A DNA stretch of 64,000 bases, taken from positions 6,322,882 through 6,386,881 of the forward strand of contig CM020618.1 in assembly GCA_009829735.1 (NCBI GenBank), in the 5' to 3' direction. The notes under the pieces were generated by a model. The model had not been told where the DNA came from, searched no databases, and worked only from the letters and a program-made list of their open reading frames with translations. How positions within the stretch are numbered: position 1 is the first letter of the stretch; each line of letters opens with the position of its first letter. Of the stretch, positions 9,774 through 19,775 are shown one piece after another. The DNA is from Pyropia yezoensis (taxonomy: Eukaryota > Rhodophyta > Bangiophyceae > Bangiales > Bangiaceae). A program made the translations under genes and the position numbers.

Positions 9774-9805
9774 CTCGATGTATCTTTTTTGTGCAACGTA
9801 CCATA
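9774..9805 (-). repeat. 32-base repeat, right copy of an inverted pair
   Basis: This is the inverted partner of 7799-7830 (30 of 32 bases identical). It is followed by an AT-rich stretch, including an eight-T run, unlike the surrounding GC-rich DNA. Confidence 0.6.
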
Positions 9806-11363
9806 GCGACGTTCCACTGTTTTCCATTTTTTTTAAAATGTAAAACTTGGCTGCCTGGCGTGTTGCGTGTATCGAGTGCACGCTGTCAATCGACCGGCTT
9901 ACGAAGCGCAATCGTCGCTCGGTGCATGGCTGTATGGCGTGACACGTCGGTGATCACGCGCGATCCTAGCCGGTCATGGGCGATCATGGGCGATCGAGAA
10001 GCGGTCGTCGCTGGTCAATTTTCTTAAAACGGAGCCCTCGGCGTGCCACGACGCAGCCGTGGCGGGCCACGTCCCCATGTTGGCGTGCGTGAGAATCCCA
10101 ACTTCAGCGATGGCAGCCCGCCGAGGCCCGCCATTGGTGGCGCGTGGCCGAGCATGGTCCTCCACGCCCCCCCAGTCCCTGGGAGATATTTCGTGATCGT
10201 TTCCAGCAGGCGTTGAAGCGTGCGTGTGTGGCGCACAGGCTCGTCTCCTGAGCGGCTGCCGGTCAGTGGCGACCACAGCGCCGCGCTGTCAACGCCCCCG
10301 CACGCCTCCCGTTGGCGCCTGGACGCTTTCCCGGGAGCGTCTGGCGCCGCCGGGTCGTCGACCTGAGGCAGGGGGGGGGGGGGGGCGAAGGGGAGGGGGG
10401 GCTGGCTCCCGCGACATCGGCCCCATGTTGGCCTACAGCGCCTGGGCGGGGTGTGTCGCGCCCCCCGCGCCACAAAAACCGCCGTCCGCGGCCAGCGGGA
10501 GCGTGGCCGGGTTCGAGGGGAGTCGTTGCTGAGCACGGGCGCGCAGAAGACTCGTTTGGCGGCCGCCCCCTTTCGTGCGTGGTGGTGGGGGGGGTTTGGG
10601 CGATCCGCCCGCCTGATTGGCAGAACCAGGGGGCGCCGGATTGGCGGGTGGGCGGAGGGGCGGCTGGGGAGGTTGCTCCTGGGGGGGTGTGTGTGTGCTG
10701 GATGGTGGACCGCGCTGTGCCCCCCCCCCCCTGAAGTGTGCAGGAGGCGTGGGGAGCACCCTCCCCCGCCTAGCGCTTGGTTCAAGGGGGGGGAGGACAC
10801 TAGGCGGGACGAGGGGGCGCCGGACTGGCGGGAGGGCACCGAATTGCCGGGGGGGCGGGGGGGGTGCGCGGGAGGGCCCTCCAGGGGGGGAGGGTGCGTA
10901 GGTTAGATGCCCCCCCCCCCTGAAGAGTGCAGGAGGGGTGGGGTGTGCCCCCCCACCAGGTTAGTGCCCCCCCCCCCTGAAGAGTGCAGAAGGGGTGGGG
11001 GGTGCCCCCCCACCCACCCTGACCTGAGAGGGGGGCCACCCCCCTGGATCGCGTTCTGAGGGGGGGGGGGGGGGGGGGGGGCGTTTGCACCAGGCGCCCC
11101 CCCCCCCGTGCAACACGGTCAGAGGGGGGGGGGTGCCGTCCCCCGATTTGAGTGGGGGGTTGGCATGCCGTCCTGCGCGGGAAGCCCGACCCGATTCCCT
11201 TCGCCATGGTCACCGTCCCCTTCCCGCCCGCGCCAAGCTGCCCGCGCGCTCACATCTTTCCCGCGTGCGGCCCCTGCCTGGCTTCGCCGGGTGCGGGGCT
11301 CGCTGCCCTCTCCCGCGCGCCGTCACTCACGCACACCACCACCACCTACCCTTCCCGCCCGCC
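9806..11363. other. Gene-poor G/C-homopolymer-rich region
   Basis: It contains long G and C runs (for example 22 G at 11060-11081) and a diverged tandem repeat around 10720-11020. The repeat's units start with a C run followed by TGAAGAGTGCAGGAGGGGTG. CGCCGGATTGGCGGG-like words recur at about 10635 and 10820. No gene is supported. Confidence 0.5.
10722..11020. repeat. Diverged tandem repeat (C-run plus TGAAGAGTGCAGGAGGGGTG)
   Basis: Three copies begin at about 10722, 10911 and 10970, with spacers of different length. The shared part is about 35 bases with a few substitutions. Confidence 0.6.
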
Positions 11364-11982
11364 ATGAGCCACCGTTACGATGACGGCGGCCGGTACGCCG
11401 CGAGCGGCAAGCGGCCGCTGCGAGACCCCCGCGGCCCCTACGCGGATGAGTGGGGCCGTCGGGGTGGCCCCCCGCCCCCGCCCCCCCCCGGTTGCTCCTG
11501 CCATTGCCACATGGGCTATGTGTGCCCCTGCCAGACGCCGGCGCGCCCGCTGTGGCCTTCTTCAGGGGCGGGACCTGCCGATCCCCGCCGCTCACCACCG
11601 CCTCATCGTCGCAGCCATCCTCCCTACCCCGCATCTTCGTGGGTGCCGGCGCGCCGCCCTCTCTGGAAGCTGGACCGTGGTCGGGGAGGCTTCGATCGCC
11701 CCCCCCCGCCCCCCCCGCAACGCTACTACGAGGACGCTGATGACGAGAACGGTTGGCCGCCCCCGCCCCCCCCTCCCAACGAAGAGTACCTGCCGCCGCC
11801 GCAGCGGCAGCGCACCCGCGGCGGCTAGTCGCCAACCTACCGACCTGCAGGGGGGCCAAGAAGCTTGGGCCCGCCTGCCGGCCGTCCTCCTTCCCGTCCG
11901 CCGCCGCCGCAGCGGTTTGGTAGCCGCCACGACGACGGGCGCGGCTACCATTCGCGCTACCACCCGCATCAGGGAGCGGCCT

Positions 11983-12013
<31 letters not shown>

Positions 12014-12125
12014 GCCGCTCCCTCCGCGTGGCCCGCCCCCGCCGCCCAACTACCGCAGGGGCGACGCTGACGACAGCCCTCGCCGCCCTGACGGGCGACA
12101 CCCGCGGCCCCCGCCGCGCTACTAG
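11364..12125 (+). pseudogene. Pro/Arg/Tyr-rich ORF with one in-frame stop, just upstream of the Harbinger Myb-like gene
   Basis: The ATG at 11364 opens a frame reading MSHRYDDGGRYAASGKRP. It has poly-Pro blocks, a Cys/His cluster (CSCHCHMGYVCPC) and Arg/Tyr/Asp-rich segments. TAG at 11826-11828 interrupts it, and the same frame and composition continue to TAG at 12123-12125. The next ATG, that of the Myb-like gene, follows after 10 bases. Composition resembles RGG or Pro-rich RNA-binding linkers, but I recognise no family. It may be a third ORF of the Harbinger element or an upstream ORF of the same transcript. An alternative frame is open from 11380 through into the Myb-like gene, but it looks like an out-of-frame shadow. 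Confidence 0.4.
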
Positions 12126-12135
12126 CCCCCGCAAG

Positions 12136-13519
12136 ATGGGCACGCAACGGGGGTGGACGAGTGAGGAGCTGGAGGTGCTCTGCAAGGGATATTTGGCTGT
12201 GAGCAACGACCCCATCAAGGGGACCGACCAGAGGAGCGCTGAATTTTGGGCGGCAGTGTCAGAGGCGTACGACGAGGCGGTGCTGGGAAATGCGGACTAT
12301 GTGGCGCGGACGGTGAGCGCGGTGAAGAAGGTGATGGACAAGGCCAAGAAGGGGGTAAGCGCATTTGCATCCTCCTGGCTGGCCGTGCAGCGGATGGACC
12401 TGACTGGCAACCCGGACGAGGCGGCGATGATTTTGGGGGCCCTTGCCCACAGCAAGGGCCAGCCCGTCTATGCAGCGATCCAGGCCCACCAGCGTCGTCT
12501 GGACGGGACAGCCACTGCGGCGGACAAGCGCAAACACTACCACCTGGAGAAGTGGGTGCCATGCTGGAGGGTGATGCGGGGGTACGACTAGTGGAGTGGG
12601 GCGGCTGGGGCTTTTGCTTGTGGCCTCTCCGGTGGTGAGAGCAGCGACAGTGACAGCGACGACGACGACGACTCTGCAGATGTCGGGGACAGCGGCAGTG
12701 GATCTGGACGCGGTGCAGGTGCTACAAGCGGAAGTGCCGGCGGTGTCACTGTAGGTGCTGGTGGTGCTGCGGGAACTGGAGCTGCGGGTAGTGCGGTGGG
12801 TGCTGGACGAGCATCTGGGGCTGGCAAGTCCCCGCGCGCCGGCCGCCCATTTGAGCGCCGCCCCATGGGCACCAAGGCGGCCAAGCGGCAAAAAGCTGAG
12901 GAGCTGATCATGTCTAGGGAGATTCAACCTACCTGAGATGCGGTTTACTGAGGAGGCGAAGATGTTCCGCCAGGCCAAGGCCCGCGCTGCTCTGGCCGCC
13001 GCTGGCATCACTATGGACAAGAGCGCTCCTCCTGCTGTTTCTGCAGCTACCCCTGCAGGACCGGCAGTGTATGAGATCGAAGACGACGAGTGGGACCAGC
13101 CACCCCCGCCACCTCCCCAGGCCCCGCCCGTTTGGGAGTCACGCCCACGGTCGGGAGCCCCTGCTGATGAAGCTGCTGTACCTGATGGACCTGATCCGGC
13201 CGCATCTGCGGCCACAGAAGCTGTTGAACCCGTTGCCACAGAGGCCTTCCAACCCTCTGCAACTGATGGACCTGCTGCGGCCGTGCCACAGCCCTCTGCA
13301 CCCCCGACACCTGCGGTTGTGCCGATGAAGCGGACGCGCGGCACCGAGTCTCAGCGGCGCAAAGCCGCCACAGCCGAGAAGCGCCTCAATCGCGCGCTTA
13401 TCACCACCGTGCCCCTCTCTGAGCACGAACCCGACTACCCTCCTTTCTCTCGCCCCCCGCCACAGTTGCAGGACATGTCCTCCGGCTCATCCGCCAGCAG
13501 CGACTCCCACTGCACCTAG
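12136..13519 (+). pseudogene. Myb/trihelix-like protein of a PIF/Harbinger element, broken
   Basis: PIF/Harbinger transposons encode a Myb/SANT-like protein that helps the transposase enter the nucleus and bind DNA. The N-terminus MGTQRGWTSEELEVLCKGYL...DPIKGTDQ...FW matches the trihelix/NAM-like domain of such proteins. The frame meets TAG at 12589-12591 just after WRVMRGYD. It continues unchanged through a Ser/Asp-rich acidic stretch and a Gly/Ala linker to ERRPMGTKAAKRQKAEEL, the basic motif usually seen towards the C-terminus, ending at TGA 12934-12936. The coiled C-terminal part (MRFTEEAKMFRQAKARAAL...) lies in a shifted frame from 12938 to 13519. One nonsense change plus one frame change, or unrecognised introns, would explain this. 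The convergent transposase lies downstream on the other strand. Confidence 0.7.
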
Positions 13520-13649
13520 CGTGTACTTTCTTGTGTTCTTCTGCTTTGTTTTGGATCTTTGTGGCGACTTTGTACTTGCTGTTCCTGGTGGACCTGTGAT
13601 ACGAGAGGCAGCCATTGGACCTGTTGTAGCTTGAGTAGTGGCAGCGCAT

Positions 13650-14291
13650 GAGCAAAGGTTTTTTTTTTGCCCCATTCGGCAGGGGCTTTTTTTTTTTCCT
13701 ACCTACCTTGTCCCTTTGTCTAGTCAGCCCTATAAGCCGTCCTCACCTCAAAGGAGTCGCTTGTGCCCACATGCGGGTCCGACTGAGGGGTGGACGGTGT
13801 CCGCCACAACGTACGTGGAAGGGAGTTGGGGGGAGTCACTTGGTGTGGGTGGGGGGGAGGAAGTGTCGGCACGTGCCGTGGCCGGCTTGAGCGACCACGT
13901 GAGTGTCTGATGGAGTGCCGAGGTGTGAGGCGCGTGACCGGGAGAGTGGCGGAGTCCTATGAAGGGGCGGAGGGATTATCCTGATGACCACCACGCGCGA
14001 AGGAGGCGGCAGTGCCTGCTGTACGACCGGCCGCTCAGCGATCGCGCTACAAAAAGACTTGGGGACTACCACCGACTGTTGGTCCATCTCTTTCCGCTCT
14101 TTTTTGAAACTGGCCGCCCTACACTCACGTATATCCTTAAGTCGGGCCGTTGTTTCTATCATGGAGCACTGTTTTATGGACGCTGGCGCTCTCTTGTACT
14201 TTTGTACTGTACTGCCCAAGCTCTGCGGTACGGCGAAGTGTTCCAAAGAAAAAAAAAACCCTGCCCAACGGGGAAAAAAAAACCTTTGCTC
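13650..14291. mobile_element. MITE-like element with oligo-T/oligo-A inverted termini
   Basis: The left terminus GAGCAAAGG plus a T run, CCCC.TT.GGCAGGG and a second T run (13650-13699) is repeated in inverted orientation at 14243-14291. The element is about 640 bp and encodes nothing recognisable. It lies exactly between the convergent ends of the Myb-like gene and the transposase. No clear target duplication is visible. Confidence 0.65.
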
Positions 14292-14320
14292 TTGTACTCT
14301 GTCCAGCTCAGCCATAAAAC

Positions 14321-15765
14321 TCAAAGGTAGTGCTCCAGCAGTGCTGCGCGCTCCTTTAAGATGTCGGCCGCCAGGTCATTGCGCAAAGCCACGTGCGCGG
14401 TCTGGTTCCGCACCTCCCTCCACGCCTGCGCAGCCCGAAAAAAAGAGTCCACAGGCAGCTGCCCAAGTGCCTGCACAGCGGGGGGAGGGTGTGCCAGAGG
14501 GGGGAGCCCCCCGTCAGCCCCACGGCCGGGTGCCCCAACCCCAGCAGCAGCACTACCGGCGCCCCCCATCCCCGCCCCCCCCCCAGCAGCTCTCATGCGC
14601 GCTCGCCGGCGAGACAAATACCCACCCCGACGTACCTCCGTAACAATGTTGTGCAAAATGGCCACGGCCTTGGCGACGACCGTGATCCGCGCGACAGTCG
14701 CATAGCGCGCAGGATGAAGGGCAATATGCCAGCGTGCGGTAAAAACAGCATACAGCCTCTCCACGTCCTTCCTCAGCGCCTCCTGCAAACGGTTAAAGAT
14801 CCGCTTCTTCTCCGTGTCTGGGTTGGCATACGCCTGCACAAAAAAAGCATAGTTGGGATAGATCTTGTCAGTGAGGTAGTACAGCAGCGTGCGAGTGACT
14901 CCATTGGCGGTAAAGGGCCGGTCCCGTGGCGGCCACAAAACCGCCGTGATGTCGTGGTACAGCGGCGACTGCTGCATAACGTTGATGTCGTTCATACTGC
15001 CGGGGCAACCAACAAAAAGATGCCAGATGTACAGGTCCTCGTCGCAAACAGTCTCCATAACGATAGATCTGCGCCCCTTGCGGTTCTGAAAGGACTCCTG
15101 CATGCCCTTCGGGCACGCCCGCCACTCCCAATGCGAGCAGTCGATCCAATACAGCCTGGTACGCCCCGCTCCGCGCTCCGCTTCAGCAAGATCGTCAGCT
15201 CCTCCGCGTTAGGCTGCCGCAAATAGTTAGGCCCAAAGATATCGACGACGTAATACACCAGGTCACGCACAGCATTATCCACCGTCGAGCGAGAAATGCG
15301 GCAATATTCGTCCAGACGATCAGTTGACTCCCCATATGCGAGCACCTGAAAAGCGGCGACCAGCTTCTGCAGCGGTTGCGCGCGCGGTCGGCCAGTAGCA
15401 TCAATAGTTTGTATAAACCCAGCCTGGTCCTTCAAAGCCTGGTATACACGCACAAACACACTCCGCGGCACCCGAAAGCGACGCTCAAAGTCATCGTCGT
15501 CGTGCACCGGCGGGCTTCCAGACACCCCAAAGTAATCGATTAGAATCCCACGCAACCCCCTCCCAAAGTTGCGCAGCTTATTAGGCCGACGCGCCACGAC
15601 ACGCCCACGAAAGAGACGGATGCCGCCAACGAGGGCACCACGCTTGCGCACCCGCCGGTGGTGCAGAACAGTCATATGTGCAGCAACAGCTTCTGCCACG
15701 TCCATGTCCTCCGAGTCAGCCAGCACAGCCTCAACGTCCAGGGCCAGCGGGTCCTGCTCGGCCAT
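14321..15765 (-). pseudogene. PIF/Harbinger DDE transposase, one frameshift
   Basis: The ATG at 15765 begins MAEQDPLALDVEAVL. The N-terminal helical region contains FERRFRVPRSVFVRVYQAL and LQKLVAAFQVLAYGESTDRLDEY, typical of plant-type Harbinger transposases. All three catalytic residues are present in the second part: D in IDCSHWEWRACPKG, D in GSMNDINVMQQSPLY, and E in RKDVERLY. The usual ILHN motif follows and the protein ends ...LKERAALLEHYL with a stop at 14321. The frame breaks at about 15139-15147, immediately before the first catalytic D. The context fits loss of one copy of a 4-base ATCG repeat. A Gly/Ala/Pro-rich insertion near the C-terminus (about 14380-14560) is unlike relatives. 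No terminal inverted repeats for the whole element were found. Confidence 0.88.
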
Positions 15766-16327
15766 GATGCGTGGGTGGGTAAAAAGTGGCGCGGGAGAGA
15801 GACGGTCGCGACGACGGTGGCGGTTCAGGGGAAGGTGGTCACGTCGACAGACTCCACAATCAGTGTCTGCTGCACCCCACCCGCGACCCGGTCCGCTCGA
15901 CCAATAAAAAAAATTGTCTCCCGCGCTCCCCATGGTGGCGTCTCGCAGTCCCCCCCCCCCCTCCCGCCAACTGTATGCCTCACGGCCAATCAGAACACGT
16001 CGTGTCCCCCGGTCGACGGGGAGGGGGCCAGCACGCAACCGACCGCCCCACAGTATCAGCGCCCCACGTGGGCGCTCTGCCCTCCACGCGAGCGGCCCTG
16101 CAGCAGCGGGCAGCGGAGTGGCCTCCTGGAGACGGGTTACGGGGGCTGCCCGCCTGACGCGGTCGACCCAGCGGCCTCGCGACACCTGGCACACCGCAAC
16201 CCCCCCCTTCCACGTTCTGCAGGAGCCAGATCCGCCTGCGATCGAGTAGCGGTCGTCATCGATCGTGCCGCGCTAGAATGATATTGCAAAAATTGCATGT
16301 GCGATCACGATCGGACACGTTGTCGAG
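15766..16327. other. Transposase upstream region, no gene seen
   Basis: It contains the probable promoter of the Harbinger transposase (minus strand), with ATTGG-type sequence at about 15899-15913. GCGATCGAGTAGCGGTCGTC at 16238-16257 is a 19/20 match to 9990-10009 in the same orientation. Confidence 0.4.
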
Positions 16328-16433
16328 CCCCAACCAGCGTGCGAGAATGGGGAATGGGGATGGGGTCACCCCATTTCCGACAAGAATGGGGTATCCCCAT
16401 TCCCATTCCCCATCCGTGCCCCAACCAGGCACG
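16328..16433. repeat. Imperfect foldback of GGGGAATGGGGATGGGG words
   Basis: The left arm (CCCCAACCAG...AATGGGGAATGGGGATGGGG) and the right arm (CCCCATTCCCATTCCCCATC...CCAACCAGG) are largely self-complementary around a short loop. It may be a small foldback element or the relic of a MITE. Confidence 0.6.
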
Positions 16434-17310
16434 AAAACCGGGAGGAGTTACTTAAAATGGGTTGTGTCGAATCCGATCCGGGAACATTGAGATGGGTTCG
16501 TTCACACCACTATCGTGTTTTTCTATAAAATGCCCGGACACCGTGCTGCGGCGTTTCTCATGTCGGAGGTGGACCACTAAACTCGATTGCAACACGTGTA
16601 CAGTTCGGCCAATGAAGAGCCAGGGCGTCCTCGGCCCAGAGAGTGACACGCGTCTGTCTCTTATGGTCGTTCACAATCCCAGCGGGCAATCCGATTGTGT
16701 GAAAGCGACCAAGGTGTCGGCAGTCATCTGCTGCCCATTGCCAGAGCACAGAAGCCGCAATCCGTGGTTTGCGGCACGGCTCGAAGAACTTTGACCGCCT
16801 CACACAAATTCTCTTACTCTTCTGACTTCAGTCGTCTTCACGGGTCGCATCCACCAATAGCATGGCTTGATCACAAGGCGCAGCAGGTAACTCCGCACTT
16901 GAATGTGCAATTTAGCAATCTCAGTACTCGGTGCGCACTGTCATTGAGGGGCGTCGACGTACACGGCCTTGGTGACCTCAGCGGAAGCAGTAGCATTGCT
17001 CGAGGCAGCGCCTACCATATACATCGAAGTGCATGCCTGCAGCGCTTCCTGCCCGAGTTATCCCACCTGGCAATGCACCCGCTCAACAAGTGTGCAACAC
17101 GGCGTCAGGCTCCCAGCCCGAATAAACAAAACAACCCCGCCACAGTGTGCGTCTCATCTCACACACTGAGCAGCATGTCTGCGTCCTGTAGGCTGCACTG
17201 ATAGTTCTTCACTCTCCAGCTGCACAGGCGCTTGGATTTGCCAACAGTATGGGCGTCCGACCGTGTCGCGAAGCGAGAGCGGCCAGCTCAGCGTGCTTCC
17301 CTCGACGGCA
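16434..17310. other. No confident gene
   Basis: Composition is lower in GC than the neighbourhood. ORFs up to 168 codons lack motifs. The region may be transposon-derived, but no termini were found. Confidence 0.4.
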
Positions 17311-17314
17311 TGCG

Positions 17315-17322
17315 CATATAAG
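17315..17322 (+). promoter_or_regulatory. TATA box of the SET-domain gene
   Basis: CATATAAGG lies about 150 bases upstream of the ATG at 17469. A pyrimidine-rich leader (CCTCCTTTCCTTCTTCCC) and a C run directly precede the start codon. This is a plausible core promoter for the downstream gene. Confidence 0.5.
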
Positions 17323-17468
17323 GGGACTGTCCGCTGGACAGGGAGAATAGAGTCGCTCGGTCAGTCACAGCCTTTCGCGAGCACACATCATCTTCGATCG
17401 TACCTCCTTTCCTTCTTCCCTCACCGTCAACCCATCGACTTCCACACTTCCCCCCCCCGCTCGGCCTC

Positions 17469-18194
17469 ATGAGCTGGGAACCTCTGGAGGAGAGACCGGC
17501 CTATACCCGTGTGCCCCGCTATTTGACAGCGGCACTAGCTGGCCTGCCGGGCATGGCGCAGGCTCGAGGCCTTTGCGACTTGGCGCGCCGGCCTGTTGAC
17601 TTCTGGCCTGCTGCGGCCGCTGACATACTCGCCTATGGAGTTGATCATCGGGCGCTTCTCGCTGTGGACGCGGCCGCCAGTGACACGCATGTGAATCGTT
17701 CCTCCATTGCTGGGGCCGGACGAGGCCTCTTTGCGGCACGTGACTTTCTGGATGGGGAGCTGATCTTGCCCTTCTACGGCCAAGTGGTCTACCACGACTT
17801 GGATGCCGCCGCGTACGAAGCTGACCGCACGGAGGATGACAAGCGGTACTGTGACAACTCGCTACCTAGCAGCCTTTGTGCAACCGCCCAGTACTGGGGC
17901 AAGCGATCGCTGCAGGTGCGGACGGGTGCTCGCTTCTGGGACGCGGGACCTGAGCTACCCGCTGCAGCTGACCTTGTCTCTGTCGTTCCTCTTCTGTTTT
18001 GTGCCGCGGGATGGGCCAACTCCCCGCAGACCGGGCATCTTCCGAACGCTGAGTTTCACCAGCGTGCGGAACCCGTCGAGTCGCATGCTGAGCTCGTGCC
18101 GTCTAACAATCTCATGCTCAGGGTGACCAGGTTCATCAAGGAGAATGAAGAAATCGAGGTTTGCTACGGAGAGGAATACGACCACTGGGTTTGA
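17469..18194 (+). CDS. SET-domain protein (putative lysine methyltransferase)
   Basis: SET domains transfer a methyl group from S-adenosylmethionine to lysine. The 241-residue product has the N-terminal SET signature SIAGAGRGLFAARDFLDGE followed by LPFYGQVV (about residues 78-105). Later come GHLPNAEFH (about 190), which aligns with the N-[HP]..PNA.F part of the pseudoknot, and RFIKENEEIEVCYGEEYDHW at the end, with the conserved E-E-I and the Tyr of YGEEY. The Cys-rich pre- and post-SET regions are absent. The usual NHS triplet is replaced, so activity is uncertain. The ATG at 17469 is the first in frame after a good TATA box and leader; the frame ends at TGA 18192-18194. There are no introns. 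Substrate is unknown. Confidence 0.75.
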   Translation: MSWEPLEERPAYTRVPRYLTAALAGLPGMAQARGLCDLARRPVDFWPAAAADILAYGVDHRALLAVDAAASDTHVNRSSIAGAGRGLFAARDFLDGELILPFYGQVVYHDLDAAAYEADRTEDDKRYCDNSLPSSLCATAQYWGKRSLQVRTGARFWDAGPELPAAADLVSVVPLLFCAAGWANSPQTGHLPNAEFHQRAEPVESHAELVPSNNLMLRVTRFIKENEEIEVCYGEEYDHWV

Positions 18195-18830
18195 AAAAAG
18201 CACTCTGACTTGTCACTTGACCATGCAGGGCAGAGCAGTGTTGAGGGCGGAGTAATGGAACCGATAGGGGGCTGCTGAGATCTGGAGGGCAACCTATAGC
18301 CGCCCTGCCCGTTTCCAACGCCGGGGATGCTACCGGAGAGGCGCCAGGGTGGTGGTCATGCACGTGGGGGAGAGTGCGCTCGTCGACCCCGGGAGTGGCG
18401 CCATAGTGAAGCTCTCAGGGCCAGCCAAAGTATCGGAAAGAGGCGGAGGATGGACAGAGCGGGGTGGGAAGGGAGGGCCTCCACGACGCCGCTGCGGTAT
18501 CGGCAGGCTAAACCGCCGCCGGGATGATGGCATCTGGCGAAGCCGCCGCCGCGGTCGAGGCACGTGTCGTTGCACGGGGGGTGGGTGCCAGGTGCATGTA
18601 GGGAATGTTGCCGTCGTCACTGACCGCAGCGCTGAGCTGTCGTGAAAACGGCGAACTCCGTTCGACGCCGGGCTTGGCACGCAAGCGACAACCATGTGAG
18701 TGGGCGGCGCTGTCCCGTCGACGGGGGTGCGCCCCCCGCTGGCGCGCTCTGCGGCGGCTGGCTGCGGCCGCCGTGGCGCGTGGAGCCATGGTAGCACCAA
18801 AGATGGGCCTCGCGTCGTTGGTTTTTGAGA
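18195..18830. other. No confident gene
   Basis: Overlapping ORFs on both strands are Arg/Pro/Gly-rich and unsupported. An A run follows the SET gene stop directly. Confidence 0.4.
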
Positions 18831-19775
18831 TTAGCGACCCACCCGGCGACCCCCGTGCCGGTGCCCCTGCATGCCGCGCTCCCTTTTCTGTTGATCTACA
18901 CCCCGCTTGGCTCGTCGCCTTAGGGACCTCATTAGGCAGGCGCGCTGCTGGACGGCGTCGCAGCGGGTGTGGGAGGGCCTTGGTGGACGATGTCGACAGG
19001 TGGAGGGCGTGGGCCTGGGCGTAGATTGCGAACGCAGCGCGCGATTCTGCGCCCGGGTAAGGCTCCGCGCGTCAGCTTGGTCGAGAAGGGACGGGGGGGG
19101 GGGGGGGGTCGAGAAGGGACGAGAGGGGGGAGGGGCGGGAGCCGGGTCGGCGGCCGATGCAGACGGTGCAGGCTGTTGGGAAGCGCGCGGGGCCAGCCGC
19201 CGGATGCCTGCATCGCGGGCGTCGAGACCATCAGAGAAGTGGCCGTCCAGCAGGAGGGCGGCGCGCGCCGCGCGCGAGGGCTGTTGGGCGGGCGGGGCGC
19301 CTGGGCGCGACGGGCAGGGCCCGTGTAGCAGAAGGCTATGCAAAAGAAGAAGCCAATGCCAAGCCTGCGGCCGCGCCGGGTCCATCCAGACCCACTCGAG
19401 AGCCTCGGCCCCCAGCAGGCGCCATGCGCGTACCAGAGCGGCGGGCTCGTGCATCAGGGTGTGCTCCCCAGAAGCAACGAGGGAGGGCCACGAGGCCTGG
19501 CCTGGAACGACTCAGGCAAGGAGGGCCTCTCCGGCAGTCATGCACTCGGCGCAGGCAGCGAGGTAGCGCTTTGTGTTCTCAGTGGGGAAGGAAGCAGTCG
19601 CCGCGTCGATCGGCGCGGCTGCCCCGGCGGGGCGCGCTGCCGGTGTCGGCAAGGGACTTGCCGCTCGCGCGTGGCGGCGCAGCTGGTTATGGCGGTACTT
19701 GTCCGCGTGGGCCACCAGGGAGGTCAGGCCACGGCGACCGCGCACAGTGTGGTCCACCAGACAACAGCGGGGCAC
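18831..19775 (-). pseudogene. Unrecognised ORF with one in-frame stop
   Basis: A minus-strand frame runs from about 19775 to 18831 with a single TGA at 19512-19514. On both sides the residues look protein-like: HADKYRHNQLRRHARAA and KRYLAACAECMTAGEALL before the stop; GEHTLMHEPAALVRAWRLLG and EWVWMDPARPQAWHWLLLLH after it. The last 100 residues are Pro/Ala/Arg-rich. A Cys/His pattern in the upstream part might be a zinc-binding site, but I recognise no family. Another minus-strand frame upstream (about 20050-19724) may contribute the N-terminus through a further frame change. Confidence 0.35.

Noticed and set aside
14868-15149. Alternative minus-strand ORF overlapping the transposase break
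   Set aside because: It is the third frame over the catalytic region and contains none of the conserved motifs.
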